DNA from: Streptomyces sp. XD-27
GTDB taxonomy: Bacteria; Actinomycetota; Actinomycetes; Streptomycetales; Streptomycetaceae
Direction: 5' to 3'
Assembly: GCF_030553055.1 (NCBI RefSeq)
Contig: NZ_CP130713.1
Location: forward strand, 496,001 to 560,000
Length of the DNA stretch: 64,000 nt
Below the pieces are notes generated by a model. That model ran no database searches. It was not told the DNA's origin and saw only the letters and a list, made by a program, of their open reading frames with translations. Positions 41,926-50,284 of this stretch are shown here, piece by piece. The translations under genes were made by a program, and so were the position numbers. Within the stretch, counting starts at the first letter, position 1; each line of letters starts with the position of its first letter.

Positions 41926-43773
41926 TCAATTGATCTTCACCATGGGGGCGTTGACGGACACCGTCGCGCCGCCCTTGATCTCGGTGCGCGCGGTGCCGTT
42001 CACCGTCACCTGGCTGCCCTGGACCTCGACCGCGCCGCCGCTGGACAGCTTGACCTGGCCGCTGCCGCCGTCGAGCTGCACTCCGCTGCGGGCGGTCAGC
42101 TTGACGGAGCCGCCCGCGAGTTCGAGCGTGCCACTGCCGGCGTCCAGCGCCATCGAGCTGCCCTTGATCGACACCTTCTCCTTGGCGTCGATCTCCACGG
42201 TGCCGTCGCTGTGCAGCACGATGGTGGTGCCCTTGCGGTCCAGCGCGATCTTCAGCTTGCCGTCGGCGGTCGCCAGCCGTACTTCCTGCGGGCCGTTGGG
42301 GGTGTCCAGCACCTCCAGCTTCCCGTGCTTGGAGCCGAAGGCGCGTTTGTTGACCGCGCCGCTGGTGGAGTCCACCGTCTCGCCTTCCTCCGTGCCCTGC
42401 TGCCCCGGCTTGTCCTGCCCGTTGTAGAGGGCGGCGATGACGTAGGGGCGGTCCAGGAACCCCTGGTCGAACCCGACCAGGACCTCGTCGCCGACCTCCG
42501 GGATGAACGCCTGGCCGCCGGCGGTGCCGGTCGCCTGCGCGGTACGTGCCCAGTCGCTGGCGTACTCGTCGGACAGCCAAGGGAACGCGACCTTGACCCG
42601 GCCGAGCCCCTCCGGGTCCTTGGTGTCCGTGACCGTGCCGTTGACCAGCCCGGACGAGGCCGGTGCGGGAGTCCGGGCACCGCCGGTCAGCCCGAACAGC
42701 GAACGCTCCTGCTGCCCGGAGACACTGATCCAGGTCTCGTAGCCGCGCCGGGCGTCGAAGACATGCCGGGTGGAGGTGACGGTGTACCGGCCCTCGAACG
42801 GCGCGCCGACGCCGGTGAGGGTGACCGCGCCGCCCGCCCTGACCCGGGGGTTGCCCCGGATGACCGCGTCCAGTTCGGCGAAGGACCCGGCGATGCGCTC
42901 GGCCAGCGCCTTGGCGGCCTGGTCGACCTCCGCCTGGGTCCCGTACGCGGCGTCGCTGACGACGAAGTGGGCCTCCCCGAACGGCTCGGACACCTGGGCG
43001 GCGGTGACGCCCAGCTCCAGGGTGCCGGCCTTGCCCGCGGGCGCCCGGCCGACCAGCGGCCTCTTGGCCCGTACGTCCCAGCCGCGCACCTCGACGGCCG
43101 ACACCTGCTCGGCCGCCGAGACCCCGGCCCGGCAGCGCAGCAGGTTGTCGCCCATCTCCAGGACCAGCGGGCTGGAGTCCGCGCGGGTCGACACGTCCGG
43201 TGCGCCGCCGGCCTCGGTGGGCTTCACGACGTGCAGCTGCCCGTCGCGGACGTAGATCTGCGCGCCCGCCTCCTGGGCGAGATGGCGCAGGAACTCCCAG
43301 TCGGTGACGTTGGGCTGGGCGACGTGCTCCAGGACCGGACCGGCGACGTCGACCGTGCCGGGGCGCAGCCCCGCGCGCTGGGCGACCCGGGCGCAGATGT
43401 CGGCGAGCGTCATGTTCTGGTAGCTGGCCACCCGGCGGCCGCGGAAGAGGCGATAGGACTCGTCCAGGCCGCGCACCACCGTGAAGGTGCCGGTGTCGTC
43501 GATCTCCACTTCGAGGGCGGTGACGCTGCCGGTGAGCAGGGGCTGCGGCGACGCGCCGCCGGCCTTGGCCAGCAGCCGCGCCGTGGCGCCGATCGTGATG
43601 CCCGCCTGCTCCAGCAGCACCCGGCCGGGGTCGCGGAACCGCAGCACGAACAGGTCGGGCAGCGTACGGCTGTCGTCCACGTAGCCTTCGACCAGGGTGT
43701 TGGCGAGGGCGGCGGGCAGCGGGCGGCCCGCGAACTCCACCACCACCGACTTGGCGACGCTGTGTTCGACCAT
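41926..43773 (-). CDS. VgrG-like central spike protein
   Basis: A 615-residue spike. The N-terminal part (about 1-340) has the gp27/phage late control D fold (VEGYVDDSRTLPDLFVLRFRDP, DWEFLRHLAQEAGAQIYVRDG). An OB-fold/gp5 linker follows at about 370-455 with VNGTVTDTKDPEGLGRVKVAFPWLSDEYASDWARTA and FIPEVGDEVLVGFDQGFLDRPYV. The C-terminus is a beta-helical needle of short repeats (KVSIKGSSMALDAGSGTLELAGGSVKLT). The PAAR tip gene follows. No extra effector domain is fused. Confidence 0.9.
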   Translation of the reverse strand: MVEHSVAKSVVVEFAGRPLPAALANTLVEGYVDDSRTLPDLFVLRFRDPGRVLLEQAGITIGATARLLAKAGGASPQPLLTGSVTALEVEIDDTGTFTVVRGLDESYRLFRGRRVASYQNMTLADICARVAQRAGLRPGTVDVAGPVLEHVAQPNVTDWEFLRHLAQEAGAQIYVRDGQLHVVKPTEAGGAPDVSTRADSSPLVLEMGDNLLRCRAGVSAAEQVSAVEVRGWDVRAKRPLVGRAPAGKAGTLELGVTAAQVSEPFGEAHFVVSDAAYGTQAEVDQAAKALAERIAGSFAELDAVIRGNPRVRAGGAVTLTGVGAPFEGRYTVTSTRHVFDARRGYETWISVSGQQERSLFGLTGGARTPAPASSGLVNGTVTDTKDPEGLGRVKVAFPWLSDEYASDWARTAQATGTAGGQAFIPEVGDEVLVGFDQGFLDRPYVIAALYNGQDKPGQQGTEEGETVDSTSGAVNKRAFGSKHGKLEVLDTPNGPQEVRLATADGKLKIALDRKGTTIVLHSDGTVEIDAKEKVSIKGSSMALDAGSGTLELAGGSVKLTARSGVQLDGGSGQVKLSSGGAVEVQGSQVTVNGTARTEIKGGATVSVNAPMVKIN

Positions 43774-43781
43774 GTCTCACC

Positions 43782-44591
43782 TCACCGGCCCGCGCCGAGC
43801 GCCGCCCGGGCGCCGGGGCGGTCGGGCTCGTCGTCCTGGAGCCGTTCGAGCTCGTCGAGAGCGGGCAGCAGCAGCTCCCGGCCGTGCGCCAGCCGCATCG
43901 GGTCGTCGATGCCGTTGGTTTCGGCGATCACCCGCCAGGCGGCGGGGTCGCCGTACTCCCGGTAGGCCAGCTGCGGCAGGGTGTCGCCGGACTGCACCCG
44001 GTGCACCCGACGGGCGTGCAGCGCACCCGAGGTCGGGTTCTGGCCGGGGGTCTCGCCGCTGATCTCCTCCATGGTCACCAGGCACACCGCCCGGATCGGC
44101 ACCCCGGAGGTGGTGAACAGGGTGTACTTGACCTGGACCTGGCTGACGTAGCCGGGGAAGCCGGTGAGCCCGCCCCAGTGGAAGACCACCCACGGCGGGG
44201 AGGACCGCTGCTGCTGCCGGGTCTCGTTGGTCGGCACACAGCAGGCGAACAGCTGCTCCACCGACTTCACCACACTGGTGTCCTGCGTGTCGCTGGCGTC
44301 GAAGAACATCTCGACGGTGAGCTTGCTGGGCTGCGGCCCCTGGTACTCGGGCGGGCCCGCGCTCTTCGCCCCTTTGGCGTTGTCGCGCTTCCACGCCGCC
44401 GCCTTGGTCAGGCTCAGTTCCTTCGGGTTGAACTGGAAGTCGATCCGGCCGCACGGCCCGCCGGGGGTCAGGCTCCCGCCGGGCGGCGGGGTGCGCAGCT
44501 CCAGGTAGGCGTGCTCCAGTTTGGGCCGGGCGCCGCCGGCGCGGGCCGCGGCGCCGGTGCCCGCGGCGCTGAACGCGATGGGTGTGCTCAC
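43782..44591 (-). CDS. LysM-containing baseplate adaptor (Afp7-like)
   Basis: A 269-residue protein. The first part has the gp53/Afp7-type block RIDFQFNPKELSLTKAAAWKRDN and a structural core with PSKLTVEMFFDASDT. A LysM module (about 196-244: VHRVQSGDTLPQLAYREYGDPAAWRVIAETNGI) is at the C-terminal side. In contractile systems this protein joins the tube to the spike complex; the LysM fold is used there for protein contacts, not necessarily for peptidoglycan. It lies between the second tube gene and the spike gene, the canonical eCIS order. Confidence 0.87.
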   Translation of the reverse strand: MSTPIAFSAAGTGAAARAGGARPKLEHAYLELRTPPPGGSLTPGGPCGRIDFQFNPKELSLTKAAAWKRDNAKGAKSAGPPEYQGPQPSKLTVEMFFDASDTQDTSVVKSVEQLFACCVPTNETRQQQRSSPPWVVFHWGGLTGFPGYVSQVQVKYTLFTTSGVPIRAVCLVTMEEISGETPGQNPTSGALHARRVHRVQSGDTLPQLAYREYGDPAAWRVIAETNGIDDPMRLAHGRELLLPALDELERLQDDEPDRPGARAALGAGR

Positions 44592-44595
44592 CGCC

Positions 44596-45027
44596 TCAGC
44601 CCTCCATGACGTAGCCGTGGTGGGCGATCTCGATGGTCTCGATGGCCACCTTGGGGGACTCGGGGTTGAAGGTCGGCCCGGTCCAGCGCACCGGTACCAC
44701 CTCCAGCAGCCCCCATTGGGCGACCTTCTGGCCGTCGCCGGTGCGCGCCTCGATGTGCGCCGTCTTGCGGCTGAAGCCGGTGGTCATGGAGGCGAACCAC
44801 TTGGCCACCTTCTCGGTCTCCCGGGTCAGCGGCCGGGACAGCTTCACGTTGGAGTACTTGAGCCGGGTGGGCAGCTGCCACAGGTGGAAGTTGTTGCCGC
44901 CCTCCTCGCGCTGCTCCAGGACCACCTCGCAGCCGAGCCCCTCGCAGGTGTTGAACGAGCCGAGCTCGATGCCGTCGATGGTGACGACGAAACAGACGCT
45001 GACCGCCGGGTCGTCGGTTACGGGCAC
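44596..45027 (-). CDS. gp19-type tube initiator protein
   Basis: A 143-residue T4 gp19-like protein (VCFVVTIDGIELGSFNTCEGLGCEVV, then YSNVKLSRPLTRETEKVAKWF and WTGPTFNPESPKVAIETIEIAHHGY). It is the second tube-type gene of the locus, next to the LysM adaptor, the place of Afp5, so it likely starts the inner tube at the baseplate. The GTG at 45027 is preferred because AAAGGGG lies 6 nt upstream; the in-frame ATGs at 45048 and 45045 lack a ribosome-binding site and would place that sequence inside the gene. Confidence 0.85.
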   Translation of the reverse strand: MPVTDDPAVSVCFVVTIDGIELGSFNTCEGLGCEVVLEQREEGGNNFHLWQLPTRLKYSNVKLSRPLTRETEKVAKWFASMTTGFSRKTAHIEARTGDGQKVAQWGLLEVVPVRWTGPTFNPESPKVAIETIEIAHHGYVMEG

Positions 45028-45060
45028 GGCCTGCCCCTTTCTCATCATGGCCTGGTCTCG

Positions 45061-47358
45061 TCAGTGCCTGGTCTCGATCAGGAAGCCGGCCCGTTCGCGC
45101 TCCAGCCGCAGCTCGGCCTTGAGCAGTCGGCTGAGCGGGCCGAACAGGGCGCGGACCAGCTCGTCGGTGACGGCGGGTGCGCCGGGTCTGCCTGCCGCCG
45201 CCCCTGGTGCGCCGGGGGCGCCTGGTGCCGTGGCGCCGCCGGGGGTGTCCGGCTCCGGGCCGGGGACCGGCTGGGGTTCCGGTGGCGGCTCGGGCTCGGG
45301 CGGCGGGTCGGGCGTCGGGGGCGGATCGTCCGCCGCGTCCCGCTGGACGGCGGGCGGCGCGGCGGCCGGGGGCGGAAGGGGCCGCGCGGTGTACGTCTGC
45401 ATGGTGGGGCCCTGCGACAGGGGGCCTTGCGAGGCCGGGCCCTGCGGGGCCAGGCCCTGTTCGACGGGCGGCCGGAAGGCCACCGAGCCGTCGGCCATCC
45501 GCTGTGCCACTCCCGCGGCCACGGCGACCGCCCCCGCGTCCACCAGGCCGTGCCCCGGACCCGTCCGAGCCGCCTGCCCGGTACGGGCCGGGAACGGCAT
45601 GGGCGCGGCGGCGCGCTGGACCGGCACGGGGGCCGAGGCGGCGGGCGGGTGTGACGCCGACGGACTGGATGCGGCTGTCCGGATGGACGGGGCCGAGGGG
45701 ACCGACAAGGCCGACGGCACGGGCTCGGCCGGGGACGCCGCCGCGTAGGCGGCGGCCGCAGGAGCCGCTGACCGCTGCACGGACGCGGCTCCGGTCGTGA
45801 GCCGGTCCGTGAACGAGCCCGTACGACCGGCCGACGCCGGAACGGGCGGGTCCGCGGCGGCCCATCGCACCGGAACCGCCGCGGGCACCGGATCGGATGC
45901 CGCGTCGGGTGACGACACGTCAGCCGGGGTCGGCGCGGACACGCCGGAGAACAGCGGCACGGAGCGCTGGGCGACGAGCGGCACCACCGGGTCCGCGGCC
46001 GGTGGCGGTGCGGCGGGCCCGGGGATCGGCGTGCCGTCGGCGGTGGCCCGCTGGAGTGGTACGGGGGCGGGGAGCGCGGCGTCCGGCGAGGGGCCGGTCG
46101 CGTCCGTGGCCCCACCGGGTGCCGGGGTCGGCCGCGTACGCGTGGTCAGCGGGTCGTCCCCCAGCAGCGGCCGGACCCGCTCGCCCGGATCGGATCCGTG
46201 GTCCCCGGCGGGTGGGGCAGGCGGGGCGGCTCCGGCGGTCTCGGCCTCCCGCGCCACGGGCAGCATCGGGGCGTCGGCGGGACCGCCTTCCGACACGTCC
46301 GAGGACGACGCGCCGGAAGGCGGCACGCTGGAGGACGACGCGCTGGACGGCGGTGGCGTGCCGGCGGGCGAGCCCCCGGAGGGTGGCGCGCCGGAGAACG
46401 TCGGCGCGGAGGACGTCGGGCCGATCAGCGGGGCCGCGGGCGACGCGCCGGTGCTCGCGGCAGGTGTGCGCTGCGCCGTGGGCGGCAGTCCGGGCAGCGG
46501 CGCGCCGAGCCCGAACCCCCGGGGCCTCGGGGCCTCGTCGGCGCGGTACCGCTGCACCGGGGCGGACGCGTCGCCGCCGGAACGCGGAGCCGGGCCCGGT
46601 CCCCCTCCCGCGTCCGGGTCCCGGTCCGGGTCCGGGGCCGGACCCTGCTCGCGCACAGACTGCACCACCTGCGACGTTGCGACGACCGGCAGTTGTGCCA
46701 GGTCGCCGAGGGACCTCTCCAGCGGCCGGGCCGAGACCAGCGACCGGGTGACGGCCCGTTGGAGCGGGGCCGGCGGGGCCAGCGGGGTCGGCAGGACCGG
46801 CGGAGGCGTCGCACCGCCGTCCGCCTGCGGTCCGGCGGCACTTGGGGCCTCGGACAGGACGGCCGTCTCGGCCGGGCCGGCCCCGGCCGGGGCAGCGCCC
46901 GGAGCGAATCCGTCCTGGGCACCGATACCGCCCGAGGCACGACCGTCCTCGGCCCGGACACCACCCGAAGCAGGCCCCTCCCCCGCCCGGGCAGCACCGC
47001 CCGGAGCAGGCCCCTCCCCGGCCCGGACGCCCCCTGGCCCGGAGCCGTCCACCGTCCGGCTCACCGTCGGCTGGACGGCGTCGGCGAGTCCGTGCCCCAC
47101 TCCGGACGGGGCCTGCGCGCTGACCAGATGGCCGAGCGGAGCCGTGAAGGACGCGTCGCGCCAGGTGGCCAGCGAGCCGCGGAACCCGGCCGGGTCGGAG
47201 ACCAGGTCGACGGCGCCCACGGCCCGCTGGAGCGGCGGCAGTTCGCGCCATCCCGCGGGCTCGGGCAGCGGTGCCGGGGTCGGCGCCAGTGCGGGGGACA
47301 CCGGGGCGGCGGGCGCACCGGTGTGCCGGCGGCCGCTCAGCCAGGACAGCAGTCCCAT
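45061..47358 (-). CDS. Long Pro/Ala-rich CIS protein with repeated QR motifs
   Basis: A 765-residue protein. The N-terminus MGLLSWLSGRR is amphipathic. Most of the chain is disordered Pro/Ala/Gly/Ser sequence. Short xQR-(A/S/T/Y/D/M) motifs recur about ten times, for example LQRAV, VQRYR, LQRAT, VQRSA, VQRAA and VQRDA. The C-terminal 40 residues (TDELVRALFGPLSRLLKAELRLERERAGFLIETRH) are helical and charged. It occurs at a conserved position in Streptomyces CIS loci between the DUF6760 and second tube genes. Possible roles are tape measure, tube-lumen or scaffold protein; none is shown. Low complexity prevents firm family assignment. Confidence 0.72.
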   Translation of the reverse strand: MGLLSWLSGRRHTGAPAAPVSPALAPTPAPLPEPAGWRELPPLQRAVGAVDLVSDPAGFRGSLATWRDASFTAPLGHLVSAQAPSGVGHGLADAVQPTVSRTVDGSGPGGVRAGEGPAPGGAARAGEGPASGGVRAEDGRASGGIGAQDGFAPGAAPAGAGPAETAVLSEAPSAAGPQADGGATPPPVLPTPLAPPAPLQRAVTRSLVSARPLERSLGDLAQLPVVATSQVVQSVREQGPAPDPDRDPDAGGGPGPAPRSGGDASAPVQRYRADEAPRPRGFGLGAPLPGLPPTAQRTPAASTGASPAAPLIGPTSSAPTFSGAPPSGGSPAGTPPPSSASSSSVPPSGASSSDVSEGGPADAPMLPVAREAETAGAAPPAPPAGDHGSDPGERVRPLLGDDPLTTRTRPTPAPGGATDATGPSPDAALPAPVPLQRATADGTPIPGPAAPPPAADPVVPLVAQRSVPLFSGVSAPTPADVSSPDAASDPVPAAVPVRWAAADPPVPASAGRTGSFTDRLTTGAASVQRSAAPAAAAYAAASPAEPVPSALSVPSAPSIRTAASSPSASHPPAASAPVPVQRAAAPMPFPARTGQAARTGPGHGLVDAGAVAVAAGVAQRMADGSVAFRPPVEQGLAPQGPASQGPLSQGPTMQTYTARPLPPPAAAPPAVQRDAADDPPPTPDPPPEPEPPPEPQPVPGPEPDTPGGATAPGAPGAPGAAAGRPGAPAVTDELVRALFGPLSRLLKAELRLERERAGFLIETRH

Positions 47359-47413
47359 GAGTTCTCGATCCCCCCTTGCGTGACCCGCGTGTGTCCGCGT
47401 GTGCCCGCGTGTG

Positions 47414-47557
47414 TCAATTCCCGTTCAGCCGGGCTATCTGCTCCACGTACCGGAGTCGATCGGCGTGTTCCATGTCGAGGATCTGGTCGAGCGACCAGTG
47501 GAAGTGGTAGGCGAGGTACGCGACTTCCTCGTGGATGCGGTCCGCCGCGTACGTCAC
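47414..47557 (-). CDS. DUF6760-like small CIS protein
   Basis: A 47-residue protein (HEEVAYLAYHFHWSLDQILDMEHADRLRYVEQIARLN), matching the short DUF6760-type proteins found in actinobacterial CIS loci. It is too short for most gene finders. The GTG at 47557 overlaps the previous stop (GTGA). The pattern resembles small phage tail proteins encoded by tape-measure-chaperone frames, so an assembly role is plausible. Confidence 0.8.
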   Translation of the reverse strand: MTYAADRIHEEVAYLAYHFHWSLDQILDMEHADRLRYVEQIARLNGN

Positions 47558-48015
47558 GATTCCCCCAGGCGACCACCGCCGGCGAGGTCCACCGCGAAGC
47601 TCTCCTGGCAGGAGGGGCAGGTGACGGCCGCCCGGGTGTGCCCCTCGGCGTTGATCCGGCGGTAGAAGTCCTGCAGGAAGGCGAGGTCGGAGGCGAACAG
47701 GTCCTCGACGATGCCCGGGTGGATGTCCTCGATGGTGCCGAGGCGGACGAGGACGCGGGAGATGAGCACCACGGACAGGTAGGCGGAGTTCTCCCGCACG
47801 CGGTCGTCGCGCAGGGGGATCAGCTCGTCGCGTGCGGTGGCCAGCCGCATCACGCCCGTACGGTGCAGGCTCCCGGACTCGTCCACGTACCCCCGCGGCA
47901 GTTCGAAGGGGAACTCGGTACGCAGCCGCTCGGTCCGCTGCTCCCCTCGCCCCGCGGCCTCCGCCCCCGGGGAGCCGTGGCCGTCGCGTACGGCCGCTGG
48001 GATGGTCCGGCGCAT
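47554..48015 (-). CDS. CIS tail assembly protein with C-terminal zinc motif
   Basis: A 153-residue protein. The core LRTEFPFELPRGYVDESGSLHRTGVMRLATARDELIPLRDDRVRENSAYLSVVLISRVLVRLGTI resembles phage tail assembly chaperone-type proteins encoded between tube and tape-measure genes. The C-terminal CPSC with an earlier His could bind zinc. The ATG shares its A with the tube gene's TGA. It probably helps load tube subunits or the downstream long protein. Confidence 0.78.
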   Translation of the reverse strand: MRRTIPAAVRDGHGSPGAEAAGRGEQRTERLRTEFPFELPRGYVDESGSLHRTGVMRLATARDELIPLRDDRVRENSAYLSVVLISRVLVRLGTIEDIHPGIVEDLFASDLAFLQDFYRRINAEGHTRAAVTCPSCQESFAVDLAGGGRLGES

Positions 48016-48458
48016 CAGTCGAGTTCCACGCTCTCGTAGGTGATGACCAGCTTCTCCGTGAGCACCGAGGTGTCGCCCGCCTTGAGGGTGCTGATCTCCA
48101 GCGACTTGGGCCAGGCGTTGATCAGCTTGTACCGCTTGATCGGGATGCCCTCGTAGTCGAAGACGATGATCGCTCCGCTGCGGCGGACGCTGGCCATCTT
48201 CCCGAAGCGGGAGTCCTTGATCCACCGCTCGAAGCTGTTGTCCTCCGTCAGGCCGCGGGTGACCGTGACCTCGCCGGCCTTCGCCCTGCCGGGGAGCTTC
48301 TTGACGATGTACTTGCCGTCGACGGTGTTCTGCTTCAGCTCGATGACGTCCTGCTCCATCTTCAGACCACTGATCTCCGTGATCTGCCGGATGAGGACGC
48401 TGTCGAATTCCAGCCCGAAGGAATTCGCTACGGAACTGTCGAGATCGGGGAGCGGCAT
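48015..48458 (-). CDS. CIS inner tube protein (gp19 family)
   Basis: A 147-residue protein of the T4 gp19/Hcp-like tube family: NSFGLEFDSVLIRQITEISGLKMEQDVIELKQNTVDGKYIVKKLPGR, then GLTEDNSFERWIKDS and a conserved C-terminus TEKLVITYESVELD. Hexamers stack to form the rigid tube inside the sheath. It directly follows the sheath gene (68 bp), the order found in all eCIS. Length is normal. Confidence 0.9.
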   Translation of the reverse strand: MPLPDLDSSVANSFGLEFDSVLIRQITEISGLKMEQDVIELKQNTVDGKYIVKKLPGRAKAGEVTVTRGLTEDNSFERWIKDSRFGKMASVRRSGAIIVFDYEGIPIKRYKLINAWPKSLEISTLKAGDTSVLTEKLVITYESVELD

Positions 48459-48526
48459 TACAGCCTCCTTGTGTCAGTCTCCGAAAGGCCGTGGGCGGCC
48501 TGGAGGTTGTCTGTCGCGGACCGCCG

Positions 48527-50065
48527 TCACTCGTCGACCGCGCCGGAGCCCGCGGACAGCTGGGCGAGCCGGAACACCACGAACTCCGCCGGTTTGACCG
48601 GGGCCACCCCGATCTCGCAGACGACCTGGCCCGCGTCGATGCTCTCGGGCGGGTTGGTCTCGCGGTCGCACTTGACGTAGAAGGCCTCGTCCGGGGTGAG
48701 CCCGAAGAGCGCGCCCTTTCGCCACTCGTTGACCAGGAACGCCCCCACGGTGCGCCGGATCCGCGCCCACAGGGCGTCGTCGTTCGGCTCGAACACCACC
48801 CACTGGGTGCCGGCCAGGATCGACTCCTCCAGGTAGTTGAAGAGCCGTCGTACGTTGAGATAGCGCCAGGCCGGGTCGCTGGCGAGGGTGCGGGCGCCCC
48901 AGATCCGGATGCCCCGGCCGGGGAAGGCCCGTATGCAGTTGAGGCCGATGGGGTTGAGCAGGTCGTGCTCGCCCTTGGTCAGCTGCGTCTGGAGGGCGAC
49001 GGCGCCCCGGACCACCTCGTTCGCCGGGGCCTTGTGCACCCCGCGCGCGTCGTCGTTGCGCGCCCACACGCCCGCGATGTGCCCGCTGGGCGGTACGAAC
49101 GCGTTGCGTCCGGCGCCCGGGTCGAAGACCTTGATCCACGGGTAGTACATGGTGGCGTACTTGGAGTCGAAGCCGGTGCGGTCCTGGCGCCACTCCCGGA
49201 CCTGCTGCGGGGTCAGCCCGGGCGGCGGGTCGAGGATGGCGATCCGGTTGCCCATCGCCTCGCAGTGCGTGATCAGCCCCTGCTGCACCGAGATCACCGT
49301 CTCCAGGTCCAGCACGCCGCGCTGGTAGGCGCTCATCAGGTCCGGGGCGGCGACCATCGTGATCTCGTCGACCGCTTCCAGGCCGCCGAAGCCGGTGCGC
49401 TGCTCGGCGTCGCCGACGTAGGTATCCGCCGACAGCGGCCCGGAGGCGGCGGGTTCCGCTCCGGACGGCGCGGCCAGCGTGACCGACTGAGGCGCGGGCC
49501 GGGCGGGGGCGGCCCCCTTGCCGGGCTCCTCCAGCGCGATCACCTGGGACTGGGCCTTGACCTGCGTGGCCACGTTCTCCTTGCTGCGCTTGGTGGTGAC
49601 GGCCGGATAGGTCTCCACGACCTGGCCGTCCCGCTTGACCACCAGCTTGAACACGTCCTGGGGCGGGTCGTCGCCCTCGGGTTCGGCGACCTCGACGGTG
49701 ATCTCGCCGGTCACCCCGGGCAGGGTCCGTACGACGTACGGGCCGAGTTGCGCCCGCGGCCCGGCGGCGAGCTCCGCCCTGCCGGGCCCGGCCGCGGCGT
49801 CGTGGCCGCCGATCCGCACCACGTAGCAGATGCCGCCGCCGTTGGCGAAGAAGCCGTAGACGGAGCCGGCGAGGTAGGCCCCGTCGACGAAGTCACCGAA
49901 GACGGTGACGAACTGGGTCCAGTTCGTGATCAGTGTCGGTTCGTTGAGCGGACCCTTCTGCGCGAAGCCGACGAAGGCGGCGACCGACGTGCCCACCCCT
50001 TCGATCGGGCGGGATCCGGACTCCACTTCCTCGACGTAGACGCCCGGGGACAGGTACGACGGCAT
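48527..50065 (-). CDS. CIS contractile sheath protein
   Basis: A 512-residue sheath subunit. The N-terminal strand needed for handshake assembly is SYLSPGVYVEEVESGSRPIEGVGTSVAAFVGFAQKGP. The variable middle domain is about 90-240. The conserved C-terminal domain includes YYPWIKVFDPGAGRNAFVPPSGHIAGVWARNDDARGVHKAPANE and NYLEESILAGTQWVVFEPND. AAGGAGAG precedes the ATG. First gene of the leftward structural operon; only one sheath gene is present, unlike the three of Afp/PVC. Confidence 0.93.
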   Translation of the reverse strand: MPSYLSPGVYVEEVESGSRPIEGVGTSVAAFVGFAQKGPLNEPTLITNWTQFVTVFGDFVDGAYLAGSVYGFFANGGGICYVVRIGGHDAAAGPGRAELAAGPRAQLGPYVVRTLPGVTGEITVEVAEPEGDDPPQDVFKLVVKRDGQVVETYPAVTTKRSKENVATQVKAQSQVIALEEPGKGAAPARPAPQSVTLAAPSGAEPAASGPLSADTYVGDAEQRTGFGGLEAVDEITMVAAPDLMSAYQRGVLDLETVISVQQGLITHCEAMGNRIAILDPPPGLTPQQVREWRQDRTGFDSKYATMYYPWIKVFDPGAGRNAFVPPSGHIAGVWARNDDARGVHKAPANEVVRGAVALQTQLTKGEHDLLNPIGLNCIRAFPGRGIRIWGARTLASDPAWRYLNVRRLFNYLEESILAGTQWVVFEPNDDALWARIRRTVGAFLVNEWRKGALFGLTPDEAFYVKCDRETNPPESIDAGQVVCEIGVAPVKPAEFVVFRLAQLSAGSGAVDE

Positions 50066-50284
50066 ACCACTCTCCTTGACCGGGGAAACGAGAGCGATTC
50101 TCGCCAGGGGCCGGGATCAGCGGATAGGGCGATCGGCCGCCCCGCCGTACAGATCCGGCTGCCCGATGGGGCACGGGCTGGTGCACCAGGTCCGTACCCG
50201 GCGCGCACCCGGTGGATCCCGGCCGCCGCACATGCTGGCAGGCATGGCGGGCGACGGGGGCGGCGGGATGGACCGGGAGATGCC
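50066..50284. promoter_or_regulatory. Divergent promoter region between sheath and toxin genes
   Basis: A 219-bp gap that must hold the promoters of the sheath operon and the toxin-immunity pair. It contains a short inverted repeat, CGAGA/TCTCG with a 5-nt spacer (50089-50103), just upstream of the sheath ribosome-binding site. No clear -10/-35 pair can be called. Confidence 0.4.

Noticed and set aside
48491..50284. Upstream extension of the toxin open frame
   Set aside because: It is antisense to the sheath gene; the leader motif and ribosome-binding site place the start at 50285.
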